Below are positions 18,748 through 29,795 of a stretch of DNA of 64,000 nucleotides, one piece after another. The notes beneath the pieces are model-generated. The model was not told the origin of the DNA, ran no database searches, and worked only from the letters and a program-made list of their open reading frames with translations. The translations under genes were made by a program, and so were the position numbers. Numbering within the stretch: the stretch's first letter is position 1; every line of letters starts with the position of its first letter. The stretch is from Nilaparvata lugens (Eukaryota; Arthropoda; Insecta; Hemiptera; Delphacidae): positions 34,909,513 through 34,973,512 of the forward strand of contig NC_052507.1 in assembly GCF_014356525.2 (NCBI RefSeq). Direction: 5' to 3'.

Positions 18748-19750
18748 CAGTGGCGGCGCTTGACTTGAACAGTTGGTTGGGCCAGTGGTGGGAATTGTTG
18801 GGGCGTGGATGTGAAGGGGGGGGTGCTTTATAAAGCATATTCAACTTTACAAGTTGTTACGCAGGTAGACTTAAACTTTAGTTTGAAGTAAACTAAACTA
18901 AACTTTATTAATCTATTTGGTGGCAAGAAGATGAGTTTGATGTTTTTCGATTGAGTGAATTCGATTAGTTACCTCGTTGCCATTGTTAGTTAGCGAGATT
19001 ACCCTCGCAGCCCATTCTTCTAAAAAAACTAAACTAAACTTTATTATTCTATAAACTAAATTAAAACAACATAATATGCAACTCACCAAAAGACTTGTCA
19101 AAGTAGACCTAACCTCATTTAAATCATGATCACCACACACTAATATAGCACTTCACAATAAAATCACGCCTTTAAATTCACAACCACAATCACTACAGTT
19201 GGATTATTGCTAATTAATCTATGCAAATATTAGCACAAAAGTAGTTGAAGGTATTAACTTATTAATTTTATAAAATAATAAAAAACCTGTTGCCGATTCG
19301 GATGCAATTCACATTTTACATGATGGCTGGCATGTAAACAAACACAAATCTATACTAGCGCTCAGCAGTCTGAGCGAGAATACTGTGAATCAAACTGGCC
19401 CACTTGCTCCGTATATCAATGCATTGCTCCCAGCCAGTCTAGCGCCGCCGGCTTGCGTTGTCTTGTCAATACGTTCTTATGAGAACTAGAAGGGCCCGAA
19501 TTCTGAGGCCCTTCAATGTGCTACGTAATGATCCGTGGCCGTCGTTGAACTCGTACGTATTCTACGATGGCCATGGATGCATTTGCATGGTATTTCAACG
19601 AGAATTTTTACCAGTTGACAGTTCAAAATTAATTTATATTGTATGTTATTCAATAATAATCATCCACATAACCTAGCATTTTAAAATGTATTTTACTGTT
19701 TCATTTGGGTGGGCCCGGCCCACTTGGCCCTTAAGGAAGCGCCACCACTG
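18748..19750. mobile_element. Non-autonomous hAT element, 1,003 bp, with perfect 8-bp target duplication
   Basis: Left end CAGTGGCGGCGCTTGAC and right end GCGCCACCACTG are inverted (12 bp with one mismatch; looser similarity follows). The flanks are identical 8-bp duplications, CTTAGAAA, at 18740-18747 and 19751-19758. These are hallmarks of hAT transposition. The interior has two copies of an ACTAAACTAAACTTTATT block (about 18890 and 19027) and no transposase frame, so it depends on an autonomous relative. The exact target duplication implies a fairly young insertion. Confidence 0.5.
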
Positions 19751-19849
19751 CTTAGAAATGGAATAGCTTCTCTTGATGCATGGCATTTTGAAACCATACA
19801 GAAGGTTGATATGTCGTCTTCTCAATTATTGTGGCAGAAAAAATCACGA

Positions 19850-20600
19850 AAGAATTGGCTTATGTACGCGATAGGAAATACACGAATGACGCATTATCAC
19901 GTCTGAACTACTAAACTGATCAACATGAAATTTTGCATAAAGATGCTTAATTTACCGAGGATGGTTACAGACCTATGTTCAGTTCTCAAGTTTACAACTC
20001 GTCAGATTTTCAGTACCGTACGTCGAGTTTTTAGTTCGTCAAGTTTCCAATTTGTGATACAAGCTTTGCTTGAGTGGTCACCTATCTATCTATCAACATA
20101 ATATTATAAAGAAAATAATTGGCTTATACATGTATATTATGACGAAAATACACTAATAAATGGAAATACACTAATTACTTCTGAACTACTGAACTGATTA
20201 ACTTGGAATTTTTCATAAAGATTCTTAATTTACCGACGATGATTAAAGGCCTATTTTCATTCTTATTGATCAATTAATTACAATTGAATAGTAAAGAAAA
20301 AATGTCAATTTATGATTCAAGTTTATGAAACGATAAAAGCCGAAACAGAGCTTTCGCCAAATGATTCATTGGCGCAATTGATATCATGCGTGACTTATGA
20401 ATGAAAGAGAAGTTGTGGGTTCGTGACGAATCAAACATTTTTCTGATAATTCTCAACTCTGATTGAGATTATTCACGTGATTTTGACAAAAAAAATAAAA
20501 CATTATTCTATTTTTCATATTTCCTAGACATACTGAGAATCGCATTTGCTTTTTACAACACAATAATGAAGTTTCGAGAAATGCTACACCAAACAGTGAA
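19850..20600 (+). repeat. Helitron-like repeat: one partial and one longer unit, with tRNA-like block
   Basis: Unit 1 (about 19850-20000) and unit 2 (about 20100-20560) carry AATTGGCTTAT, ATGACGCATTATCACGTCTG, CTACTGAACTGATTAACTTG and CTTAATTTACCGA. Unit 2 continues into AATTTATGATTCAAG and a segment with GCGTGACTTATGAATGAAAG and GTGGGTTCGTGAC, matching 11565-11630. The B-box-like block has one mismatch to the consensus. The hairpin end seen at 11734 is not clear here. Confidence 0.5.
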
Positions 20601-20656
20601 TTATTCGTCATTACTACATATAAATATAGTAATAGAAACCTAAAAAAAAACAATCT

Positions 20657-20716
20657 TTATCATAGAAAACTACAATCTATTATCATAGAAAACTACAATC
20701 CATTTTCATAGAAAAC
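20657..20716 (+). repeat. Short tandem repeat, three units
   Basis: TATCATAGAAAACTACAATC is repeated with small changes, followed by a third partial unit ending ATAGAAAACTAAATT. Unit length is about 26 bp. A TTTATTTATTTATTT run follows at 20720, possibly the 3' end of a reverse-strand retroposon. Confidence 0.5.
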
Positions 20717-20867
20717 TAAATTTATTTATTTATTTACAATCTACAACTTAACCATCGCCGTTTCTCCCATGGCAGCAGATAAGGCCAGATGACGGGACTC
20801 CGTCATCAATCTTTCCCCACGTGTTCAAGAGTGATTTGACAAAATCGTGATCCATTTTTACAGGTGT

Positions 20868-21060
20868 TATTTTATCTATATATATAAAAGCGAAATGGCA
20901 CTCACTCACTGACTGCCTTACTGACTCACTCACTCACTCGCAGAACTAAAAATCTACCGGACCAAAAACGTTCAAATTTGGTAGGTATGTTCAGTTGGCC
21001 CTTTAGAGGCACACTAAGAAATCTTTTGGCAATATGTTAACTCTAAGGGTGGTTTTTGAG
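20868..21060 (+). repeat. Dispersed repeat with ACTC microsatellite
   Basis: Begins with a TATATATAAAAGCGAAATGG boundary, then CACTCACTCACTGACTG repeats, then AAAAATCTACCGGACCAAAA and TTGGTAGGTATGTTCAGTTG. The same order appears on the reverse strand at 27345-27490, there attached to a tandem array. No coding capacity. Confidence 0.5.
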
Positions 21061-21346
21061 GGTTTAAAGTTCTTCTTTTAGCATGTATATTCTTCTTATT
21101 CTCTTAATTATAATTGAAAAATGTCCAAACCATATGTTAATATAGAACTACAGTATAATCTAGAGAGAGTACCTCTTCGAAACAGTTGTTAACTGGTAAC
21201 TAAATTAATAATTTTGTCAGGTTGGCATTAAGTTGAGTTGACTTTGATAGGTTGGCACCAAGTTGAAGATTGAAATGCATTTATCGCGGAAAAAATTGAT
21301 TGGGCACTGCTACTTCAATCAGAGCTATCCCTGGGAATATTATATT

Positions 21347-21568
21347 ACTAGCCGTCAGGCTCGCTTCGCTCGCCATATCCGTTTAGCCAGACGTTTAGTC
21401 TGGACCCCCGACTGGATCGTCCTAACATGATAAAAATGCTCAAATGAAAAATGCAGGCGAGCGAAGCGAGCCTGCTGATCTCATTCTTGGACGATCCAGT
21501 CGGGGGTCCAGGGGGCGGAGCCCCCTGGCTAGACGGATATGGCGAGCGAAGCGAGCCTGACGGCTAGT
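21347..21568. mobile_element. 222-bp foldback element with Helitron-like CTAG ends
   Basis: The first 35 bases (21348-21382, starting CTAGCCGTCAGGCTCG) are the perfect reverse complement of the last 35 (21533-21567). Similarity then continues through GACCCCCGACTGGATCGTCC, so almost the whole element folds back. The arms contain TTCGCTCGCC words. It begins after A and ends CTAG before T. That fits the Helitron rule (CTRR end, A/T target), but perfect inverted ends are not typical of Helitrons. No target duplication was found. A degraded relative lies at 42947-43010. Confidence 0.5.
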
Positions 21569-21860
21569 GTACATATAATGCTACTGTTGTTTTCATTGTA
21601 AAAATGGTAACACTAGAAGAAAAGAAATTAAGTACCCTTTGAAAATGAGTGTATAACTTCTATATCGAATTATTCATAGTTCATTTTTCAACTCCATATA
21701 AATGTCCTCATCTTATTGCCAAACGATAAAATGAGATGTAACTCTGGTCTGGTATAGTAGCAATAGCTACTGCTACCTCAAATTTTCATTTAGCTCAGTG
21801 ATATTTATGTCTTAAGATCTACCTTCCACTGTTTTCAACTCAGGCTTACAAGTTTACTTT

Positions 21861-22337
21861 AAGGTGTAGCAGAACCGATCAAGCAGTTTGCTTTGATTGT
21901 CACATGTCTGCCCTGCAGACTACAGCAACTGACAAAATTTATGTGAGCAAAGCTGCTTGCTCAGATCCCTCCAAATTCAGATTTCCTTAGCAGTAGCCAG
22001 GCATGTTTTCATCTCGATAGATGAGTGAATAAGCAACACTACTGCTACTCGGCTAAAGAAAACTCTCGAATCCATGAAAGACCGTAAAACAACAAACTAT
22101 TTTTGAAGTTAATGTCATACTCCTCGAAATGTGTGCAAGAGCTGCTAAAAACTTCAGAAATCGCAAACAATGTATTGATACTAACGGCCGCCATCTTCAG
22201 GACTTTAATTTCACAACTCAGTCAATATAAAATGTGCCTCTACCAATTAATAAAAATAATGCAAAAAGATCTTCTCTATCTACCCAGAGTCACTTTTTAT
22301 ACTCCCGAAAACTGCTTAATCGGTTCTGCCGCACTCT
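21861..22337. repeat. MITE with 21-bp inverted repeats
   Basis: GCAGAACCGATCAAGCAGTT (21869 onward) and its inverse at 22309-22329 differ at one base over 21. The flanking AAGGTGTA and TACAGAGTGCG are also loosely inverted. The interior has an open frame (22103-22420) with no known domain that runs out of the element, so it is not considered a gene. Confidence 0.5.
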
Positions 22338-22943
22338 GTACATGTGCGACTTCGTCATCCTCCGTAGGACGGAGTATTATCATGTTAGATGTGTCATTAT
22401 TTAATATATCATGTGCTTAATGTTCACTATTGGAATATAATATTGCAATTTTTCTATATTCCCATCAGATTATGCAGCATATTTACTGGTTTTCCTTCAA
22501 TTTCGTCCCGGATGCATTGTTTCGTGGCTGGGATAGTTCTGAATGAACCGTTTAGGAAAACGTTTGTTTTTAAGTAGCTTCATAGAATAAGATTGTTGTT
22601 TGTCAAATTTGTGGTACGCGAGGGGTGCAATGTATTTATCCCCATCAGGAAACAAAGCATTCACGGCAACTCTTGTAGGGCAATGTTGTTTACATAACAA
22701 GTCACGGCCTACTGCTCGATCTGGATAAACTCTGGAATAAGAACTATCCCAGCCCAAAAACAACGGGTTCGGTATGAAGTTGATGGAATGCTAGTCAATA
22801 TGCTGCAAAATTTCATGGGAAAATTGAGAGTTGTATAGATTCCAATGGGGGACATTAGCCTATATTTTATCAGATGATATATTCAAAAAATATTTTTTTC
22901 ACTTATTGTACAGTAAATGGTAACCTTTTAACCATTGCATTGA

Positions 22944-23607
22944 AAAAAAATCTGGTGTGGCGCACTCACACAACTTTCCTTGCCGTTATGAAATTGATCA
23001 CCTGACGCTAGTGTTCACGCGCATCTCAAGTCTACTATTCGAAGATCTGAGTCAGCTGGTGACAGGACAATAATGCTGGAGACACACGAGGTCTGCTACC
23101 TCTTCATAGTGAATGATTTAATAGAATCAACAGTTGCCAACAGTTTGCAATTGAATAATCACATTTTCTCGAATTTCGAGCTTATTTTCAATATTAGGTG
23201 AAAATGTTACTGAACATTAATTGTAGAGATTTCCATGCTCAATCTTTTCCACTTAATTTTTTTGTTTAAATTGTATCTGAAGCCTGATAATTGGGAATCT
23301 AAAATCAAATTTTGCATAGATAGGGCGGAGTTCCTGAAATTTTTACAGATATGGGACTTGTAGCAATTAATAGAGCTTATCAATGACAATTTTAGGTATA
23401 AATTTCATCAAAATTGTTAGAGCCGTTTTCGAGAAAATCGCGAAAAACCCTGTTTTTGAAAACATTTTCGCCATTCAAGCCGCCATCTTGAATTGTATTT
23501 GATCGAAATTGTTCGTGTCGGATCCTTACAGTGTAAGGACCTTAATTATTTCTAAATTTCAAGTCATTCCGTTAATTGGGAGATGAAATATCGTGTACAC
23601 AGACGCA
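22944..23607 (-). repeat. Dispersed repeat, CTTTCCTTGCC family, reverse copy
   Basis: Reverse-strand copy of the repeat at 5865-6681, matching over about 660 bases with many small differences. It stops at CACAGACGCACAT, the place where the family carries its TGTATG microsatellite. There the minisatellite at 23611 begins. Confidence 0.5.
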
Positions 23608-23610
23608 CAT

Positions 23611-24670
23611 ACCGATTCCCCTCCAGGCCAAGCTACTCCTCTCTAATCGTTTTTTTTTATATTTTATACAGGTTATTTCTTGAGGTTTTCCCCCGATTCC
23701 CCTCCAGGCCAAGCTACTCCTCTCTAATCGTTTTTTTATTTTATACAAGGTTATTTCTTGAAGTTTTCCCCCGATTCCCCTCCAGGCCAAGCTACTCCAC
23801 TCTAATCGTTTTTTATATTTTATACAAGGTTATTTCTTGAGGTTTTCCCCCGATTCCCCTCCAGGCCAAGCTACTCCTCTCTAATCGTTTTTTATATTTT
23901 ATACAAGGTTATTTCTTGAGGTTTTCCCCCGATTCCCCTCCAGGCCAAGCTACTCCTCTCTAATCGTTTTTTATATTTTATACAAGGTTATTTCTTGAGG
24001 TTTTCCCCCGATTCCCCTCCAGGCCAAGCTACTCCACTCTAATCGTTTTTTATATTTTATACAAGGTTATTTCTTGAGGTTTTCCCCCGATTCCCCTCCA
24101 GGCCAAGCTACTCCTCTCTAATCGTTTTTTATATTTTATACAAGGTTATTTCTTGAGGTTTTCCACTGATACCCCTCCAGGCCAAGCTACTCCACTCTAA
24201 TCGTTTTTTTATATTTTATACAAGGTTATTTCTTGAGGTTTTCCACTGATACCCCTACAGGCCAAGCTACTCCACTCTAATCGTTTTTTTATATTTTATA
24301 CAAGGTTATTTCTTGAGGTTTTCCCCCGATTCCCCTCCAGGCCAAGCTACTCCACTCTAATCGTTTTTTTATTTTATACAAGGTATTTTCTTGAGGTTTT
24401 CCACTGATACCCCTCCAGGCCAAGCTACTTCTCTCTAATAGTTTTTTTATATTTTATACAAGGTTATTTCTTGAGGTTTTCCACTGATACCCCTCCAGGC
24501 CAAGCTACTCCACTCTAATATTTTTTTTATATTATACAAGGTTATTTCTTGATGTTTTCTACTGATACCCCTCCAGGCCAAGCTACTCACTCTAATCGTT
24601 TTTTATATTTTATACAAGGTTATTTCTTGAGGTTTTCCACTGATACCCCTCCAGGCCAAGCTACTCCACT
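23611..24670 (+). repeat. Minisatellite, about 14 units of 76-80 bp
   Basis: CCAGGCCAAGCTACTCC occurs about 14 times at 76-81-base spacing. Each unit also has TAATCGTTTTTTATATTTTA and CAAGGTTATTTCTTGAGG. Two variant classes are visible: units with CCCCCGATTCCCC (left half) and units with CCACTGATACCCC (right half, from about 24164). The classes are partly mixed, a sign of unequal exchange. The reverse strand is incidentally open in places; this is a repeat artefact. It is joined to the microsatellite site of the preceding dispersed repeat. Confidence 0.5.
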
Positions 24671-25169
24671 GCTCATTATATCATTAGTAACATTCATTTT
24701 ACCAAACCTGTGTTTCAATTAATAAAACCAATCCTCAAATTATTAAGCCTCATAAGTTAAGGTATGAGAACTGTAAGCATGAAATAGTAGATCTTAAAAC
24801 AGATTTTATAATAAAAATTGTGGGACGATCTCCAATCACATCTATAACTGAACGACCGTAGCGAGTCCTTATTGATGACTAGAGCCTGGCTCCGTTGTCC
24901 TTTTCAGGGGCTCTGTATACGTTCGAAATATTTTCTATTGATTCCTTCAATCAACTTCAAATTTTCAAGATACGCGTATATTATTTGAACCATTAGGCTA
25001 TACTTGTCGAGTTGGTTAGCCAAACAAGCCGACTCACTCCTACGTCCTTTTTGACGATATAACAGGATTCAATTTGAAGTGCATAACAAAAATGGTTTAT
25101 TTCAATTATTATTTTTTTTAAGTCTTTATTCTCAATGTTCATTTTCTAAATAAATTTATTATTCTTCAC
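24671..25169. other. Gene-free spacer
   Basis: AT-rich, nothing recognised except short words shared with other repeats (GAACGACCGTAGCGAGTC near 24850, compare GAACGTAGTGAGGTC at 51398). Confidence 0.5.
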
Positions 25170-25375
25170 TTACAATTTTTCTTTTTGAAACATTCCTAAA
25201 TAATTCAAAATAGCTGAAACTTTACACTATTTTCTCTTCAGTTTTCTAATTTTTCTAAATTTAATTTAGACGTGGACTGCGACTACGCCTCGTTTCGGAA
25301 AGCCAATTTTCTTACTTCACCTGTTTAAAGTCTAGAACTTAAATCCCAAGCTCGGAAACTGGCACTAAGGTAATA
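25170..25375. repeat. Degraded copy of the GAGCTCGG MITE
   Basis: Shares TTTTTGAAACATTCCTAAAT, CGGAAAGCCAATTTTC, AAGTCTAGAACTTA and CCAAGCTCGGAAACTGGC with 31917-32146. Only one terminus is clear. Confidence 0.5.
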
Positions 25376-25653
25376 TTTCCTCTCGTTTAAGAAAATATAA
25401 TTGAATTTGGATTCTAAATGGCGGACCAGAATTAAGAAGGCACAGAAAAGTTTTTTTTTAATGGAATATCAAACCCTATCAAACCTACTGTCAAATTATC
25501 ATTAACAAATAATTACTAAGCCGTTTTTATAATCCTCCCCAACTCTGTATAGAATAATAACTATTTCCTCTAAGCTCTAACCTCTCAGCTAATCACCCCC
25601 CCCCCCAACTAAGCTACAATAGATTCAAAATCCAATGGACCCCCTTGCAGATT

Positions 25654-25920
25654 TAAACTGGGTTTTCGTTTGTGCGTAAATGCTGTCGTCGACCGCATTA
25701 TGTTTTATTATGTTTTAATGGGGAAGGTTGAGTTTATACTTTTAAATTGTAGTATATTGATATTAGAAATGTTTTGATTCTTGAATAATAAACACAAATA
25801 ATAATGAAAAGTTATTTGATCAGTTGTTTTAGCTCACTTGAATTTTGGAAAATATGAATGTCAACAATGCTTGTCGTCGTCGACTGCGGAAGTTTACGCA
25901 CAAACGAAAATGCACCTTTA
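25654..25920. repeat. MITE with CGTTTGTGCGTAA inverted ends
   Basis: TTTTCGTTTGTGCGTAAA near the left end is exactly inverted near the right end (about 25891-25912). CGTCGAC stretches are inverted further in. The interior (GGTTGAGTTTATACTTTT and GATCAGTTGTTTTAGC) recurs at 28700-28890. A C10 run lies upstream at about 25597. Confidence 0.5.
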
Positions 25921-26309
25921 TATTTTAGCCATTAAAAGTTTAAGCTGATGACTAGATAGTGTCTAGAAAAACTAATTATTCCTAGTTAGTGAAAATTTAC
26001 AAGATTTCTATTGAATAGGCCTATGACTAAGGGTAGCAGAACTTGAGCTAGCAAACCTGATATGAACCTCTTTTGTAACAGTCCTATCAAAACAGACATA
26101 TAGTCATATGCCTATAAAACATTTTATTTAATTATATCATGGATTGGAATGCAAAATGCTTCTTAAAGCAATGTCTTCATATTATAAACATAAATTCTTT
26201 ATATAATAAACTGAGAACTACATCCCATCCATTTAAGATATTGAGGTACAGTAGGCCTACTGTAATGAATTTTCATAAATTGGAGCATAAATTCATTAGG
26301 TAGTCTAAT

Positions 26310-26525
26310 TGATTCATATAGTCCAGTCAATATAGACATAAAAAGGAGTGTGCTTGCAATTTATATTGTAGTTCTGATTTTTTAATATATTATTTGCGTA
26401 CATAAGAGAAGTCCAGAACCAATTTCTTCATGCAAAATTTCCTTGTGCTAGATACAGAGTGGCCCAAAAACCTCGTATTTTCGGCTCATTTTCCAGTTTT
26501 CAGCTATCTCTGCCAAATCTCGTAA
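26310..26525 (+). repeat. Fragment of the hAT-internal dispersed family
   Basis: Matches 15205-15400 (GTGTGCTTGCAATTTATATT, GTAGTTCTGATTTTT, GAAGTCCAGAACC, and CCTCGTATTTTC-GTCATTTT words) with a 60-base difference in the middle. 25921-26309 before it holds nothing recognisable. Confidence 0.5.
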
Positions 26526-26529
26526 TCTT

Positions 26530-27340
26530 TTAAAATTTGAACATTTTCTGTTCATTTATTCTCAATAAAGCTGAGAAAACGCTGGAAAACGCAAATTATG
26601 GGCGTATCTTTAGCGTTATTTCAAATTCCTTCAGACACAACATTATTACACCCCAGCTGAGCTTCTGTAGTAAATTTGAACACTTTCTGTTTATTTGTTC
26701 TCGATAAAGCTGAGAAAGCGCAAAAAACGCAGATTTTGGGCGCGTAGGCTATCTTTGGCGTTATTTCAAACTCCTTCTAACACACCATTATTACACCCTA
26801 GCTTACCTTCTGTACTAAATTTGAACAATTTCTGTTAATTTGTTAATCTGAGAAAAAGCAAAAAACGCTGGAAAAACTCTAGTTTTGGGCATATCTTTGT
26901 CGTTATTGCAAATTCCTTCTAACACAACATTATTGCACCCTAGCTGGGCTTCTGTAATATATTTGAACACTTTCTGTTCATTTGTTCTCGATAAAGCTGA
27001 GAAAGCGCAAAAAAACGCTGGAAAAACGCAGATTTTGGGCGTATCTTTGGCGTTATTTCAAATTCCTTCTAACACAACATTATTACACCCTAGCTTAGCT
27101 TCTGTACAATTTCTGTTAATTTGTTCTCGATAAATCTGAGAAAAAGCAAAAAACGCTGGAAAAACGCTAATTTTGGGCGAATCTTTGACGTTATTGCAAA
27201 TCCCTTCTAACAAAAAATTTTTACACTCTAGCTGAGCTTCTGTACTGAATTTTAACATTTTCTGTTCATTTGTTCTCGATAAAGCTGAGAAAACGCCAAA
27301 AAACGCAGATCTTGGACGTATCTTTGGAAATTTTTCCAAA
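26530..27340 (+). repeat. Tandem array, about six units of ~145 bp
   Basis: Units begin near 26533, 26670, 26816, 26958, 27107 and 27247. Each has AATTTGAACA-TTTCTGTT, TTGTTCTCGATAAAGCTGAG, AAAACGCTGGAAAAACGC, TTTTGGGCGTATCTTTG and CAACATTATTACACCCTAGC. Divergence between units is moderate. It joins directly to the dispersed repeat at 27345. Small open frames inside are shadows of the repeat. Confidence 0.5.
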
Positions 27341-27344
27341 TCCG

Positions 27345-27490
27345 TTCTTAGTGCGCCTCTAAAGAGCCAACTGAACATACCTACCAAATTTGAACGTTGT
27401 TGGTCCAGTAGATTTTTAGTTCTGCGAGTGAGTGAGTCAGTCAGTCAGTCAGTGAGTGAGTGCCATTTCGCTTTTATATATATATACAGG
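27345..27490 (-). repeat. Dispersed repeat with GTGA/GTCA microsatellite, reverse copy
   Basis: Reverse complement of 20868-21010: GCCTCTAAAGAGCCAACTGA, CATACCTACCAAATTTGAAC, a GTGAGTCAGTCAGTGAGTG run (27424-27463) and CCATTTCGCTTTTATATATA. It is the terminal part of the tandem-array element to its left. Confidence 0.5.
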
Positions 27491-28016
27491 TTGATTCATA
27501 ATTATGGTAAAATAATTTAATACGTGATAGTAGAGGTAAAAATAAGAAAAAAAGTTCTTATAAACATGTATCCATAAACGCTTCATTAGCGAGCTATACA
27601 GGGTGAAAGATTTCGCCCGGAATTCAGTTCATCTGGTGAAATACACCGATGCTGAATTGTTTGGGGACTAGTTTTTGAAAAACTTATGCTGGATTCATAT
27701 GGAAAAATATCTGAAAAATTGAATAAAACTAGTCTGGAATCTGTTCTGTGAGTAGTTTTTGAGAAAAAAGTTGAAATATGCAAAAAATTCAAGTAGAAAA
27801 ACACAGACTTCTACGTTTGATGCCCAATAACTTTCTTTAATGACCAGTAAACAAATAATTTTTGGCAATAAAAATAGTAGAGAATTTAATTCTGAAAAGA
27901 ATGATGTAAGCTGTGTAAACTAAATTTGAATAAAAGTTGGATAAAATGTATTCTTATGTAGTACATTACACCACAAAAATTTGCTGTTTTATGAGGAGAG
28001 AACTGATAACTCTTAA

Positions 28017-28262
28017 GCTGCGTACACATACTCGCGCTTCCAACCCGCACCGACCACGCTCCTCCCTCGTACCGCCCTCGTACTGCCCTCGTACCAACAT
28101 CGAACCACAGTCGCACCGCCCACGCACCCATCATGAACGTTACGGAAAATGTTAGATCTTCTCGCGTTCCCCGGTCGAACCACTGTTGATCCCCGGTCGA
28201 TCATCAATCGCTCTGCTGGAGTGACGTTCGGTCTTGGAGCAGAACGAAAGTCTGTACGCACC
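28017..28262. repeat. GC-rich MITE with GTGCGTACA ends
   Basis: Starts GCTGCGTACACATAC and ends GTCTGTACGCACC, preceded by TTAA and followed by TTTA. The interior is unusually CG-rich and built from short words (CTCGTACCGCCCTCGTACTG, ACCGCCCACGCACCC, CCCCGGTCGA). A solo end (AAAGGTGCGTACAGA) lies at 50741. 27491-28016 before it has no gene. Confidence 0.5.
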
Positions 28263-28387
28263 TTTAGGTTGTAGCTGATTGCAAATAGAACATTGATTTC
28301 AAGAACTGCTGTTCCAAAACAGCTGATTTATTTTGTATCAAATAAAAAAATATTTAAAAGAAATTATCAGCTGAATAGTATATTTCG

Positions 28388-29310
28388 CACCTAGGGCCGA
28401 AAATGAGACTTTTCCGGCTCGAAAACGGTTTTCAAGTCCGAGGCCGTAGGCCGAGGACTAGAAAAGATTGAGAGCCGGAAAAACATTTTTGCCCATGGTG
28501 AGAACGTTATTTTTCGCCACACAGAAAAATAAACAATATAAATATGAGAATAATTGTTCATTAGGCACTTCCGAAAGCAAAACAGGAAGGTCATAGCTCT
28601 AGCAAATCTGAGGTAATCTGAATATCAGGAAATTGTCCAAGTATTTTTATTTTTTATTCTGATTTGTTTAAAATAACCTAAAAGATTAAGTTCAATTATG
28701 TGGGAGGTTGAGTTTATACTTTTTTATTCTTTCAAATGACAATAAGATGATATTCTTATAAATGTTTTAATTATTGAATAATAAACACAAATAATGAAAA
28801 GTTTTTTGATCAGCTGTTTTAGCACACTTGAAATTTGGCCAATCTGAATGTCAACGTCAACAATGCTTGTTGTCGTCGACTTGGGATGTTTAGGTTAGAA
28901 GTTCTATCCTACTCTGAAAATCAAATTTGGATAGTTTATAACATATACCTTATCTGTATTTCATTCATCCAAAGAAAATGATAGTATATTATTGCAGAAT
29001 ACTTTATTCAATTCTAGAAGCTTAAAATGATTCCGTTTCATAAATTATTTGTAAAAACGTTCAGCACCATGGATATTGCCCAAGTAGTTCCAAAATTATT
29101 CACCATGTTTCGTGATAAACGAAGTAGTATGAGGTTTGAGGTTAGATTCTATTATACTCTGAAAATTGAATTTGAATAGTTTATAATATCTTATTTGTAT
29201 TTCATTCATCCAAATAAAATGATAGAATCTTATTGCAAAATACTTTATTCAATTCTAGAAGCATAAACTGATTCAGTTTCATAAACTATTTTGTAAACAC
29301 GTTCACATCA
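28388..29310. repeat. Composite repeat: GC-rich foldback, MITE fragment and 172-bp direct duplication
   Basis: 28395-28490 is GC-rich and partly self-complementary (CCGAGGCCGTAGGCCGAGG; GGCTCGAAAACGG). 28700-28890 matches the interior and right end of the MITE at 25654-25920. 28893-29065 and 29137-29307 are direct repeats (TTTCATTCATCCAAA-AAAATGATAG; ACTTTATTCAATTCTAGAAG). A second CCTAGGGCCGTAAAAC-type GC block at 29346-29460 echoes the first, so the whole may be one element with duplicated interior. Confidence 0.5.
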
Positions 29311-29487
29311 AATCAGAATCAGCTGACTTCAAGGTTATTTTACAGCCCTAGGGCCGTAAAACTTTTACCGGCCTGGTCGGAAAACAATCACTTTCGGCCT
29401 CCATATGACGCACGTAAACCAGCTCATTACATCCAAGTGGGGCGAAAAATTATTTTCAGAAATATTTATAAAAATATTCTCATATAA

Positions 29488-29795
29488 AAAATGAGATCAT
29501 TCGGAGCTCTCTATCTCCAATGAGTACTGAGTTATGAATTTTCAAAAATGAGTGAAATTTGAAGAGAAAAACAATTTTTGATGAATTTTAGATTTTGATC
29601 AACAATATCTTCCGATTGTTACCATTTAGATGTATAATTCAAAATCCCTCTGGGCGTATTTTTGTGCTCTACAATCTGAGATCAGGTAGAGCGCTCTATC
29701 TCATATAGATTTCCAGGTTCACCTGACAACAATGCTCCTTGTATTGTGAAAAACACCTCATTTTCAGCTTCAACCATCATCACCAACTACATAGT
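29488..29795 (+). repeat. Fragment of the hAT-internal dispersed family
   Basis: Matches 15444-15745 of the complete hAT element (GAGTTATGA-TTTTCAAAAA, ATATCTTCCGATTGTTACCA, TGGGCGTATTTTTGTGCTC, AGGTAGAGCGCTCTATCTCA). The match ends at CCATCATCACCAACTAC, before the hAT terminus, so no end is present. Confidence 0.5.

Noticed and set aside
20868..21010. CRISPR-like array from the CACTCACTG repeats
   Set aside because: It is a simple microsatellite inside a eukaryotic dispersed repeat, with no spacers.
23572..23840. Repetitive open frames on both strands (RFPSRPSYSS-type repeats)
   Set aside because: They are translations of the minisatellite units; the frame is lost as unit length changes.
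26885..27387. Open frames inside the 145-bp tandem array
   Set aside because: They arise from repetition of a noncoding unit and change frame between units.
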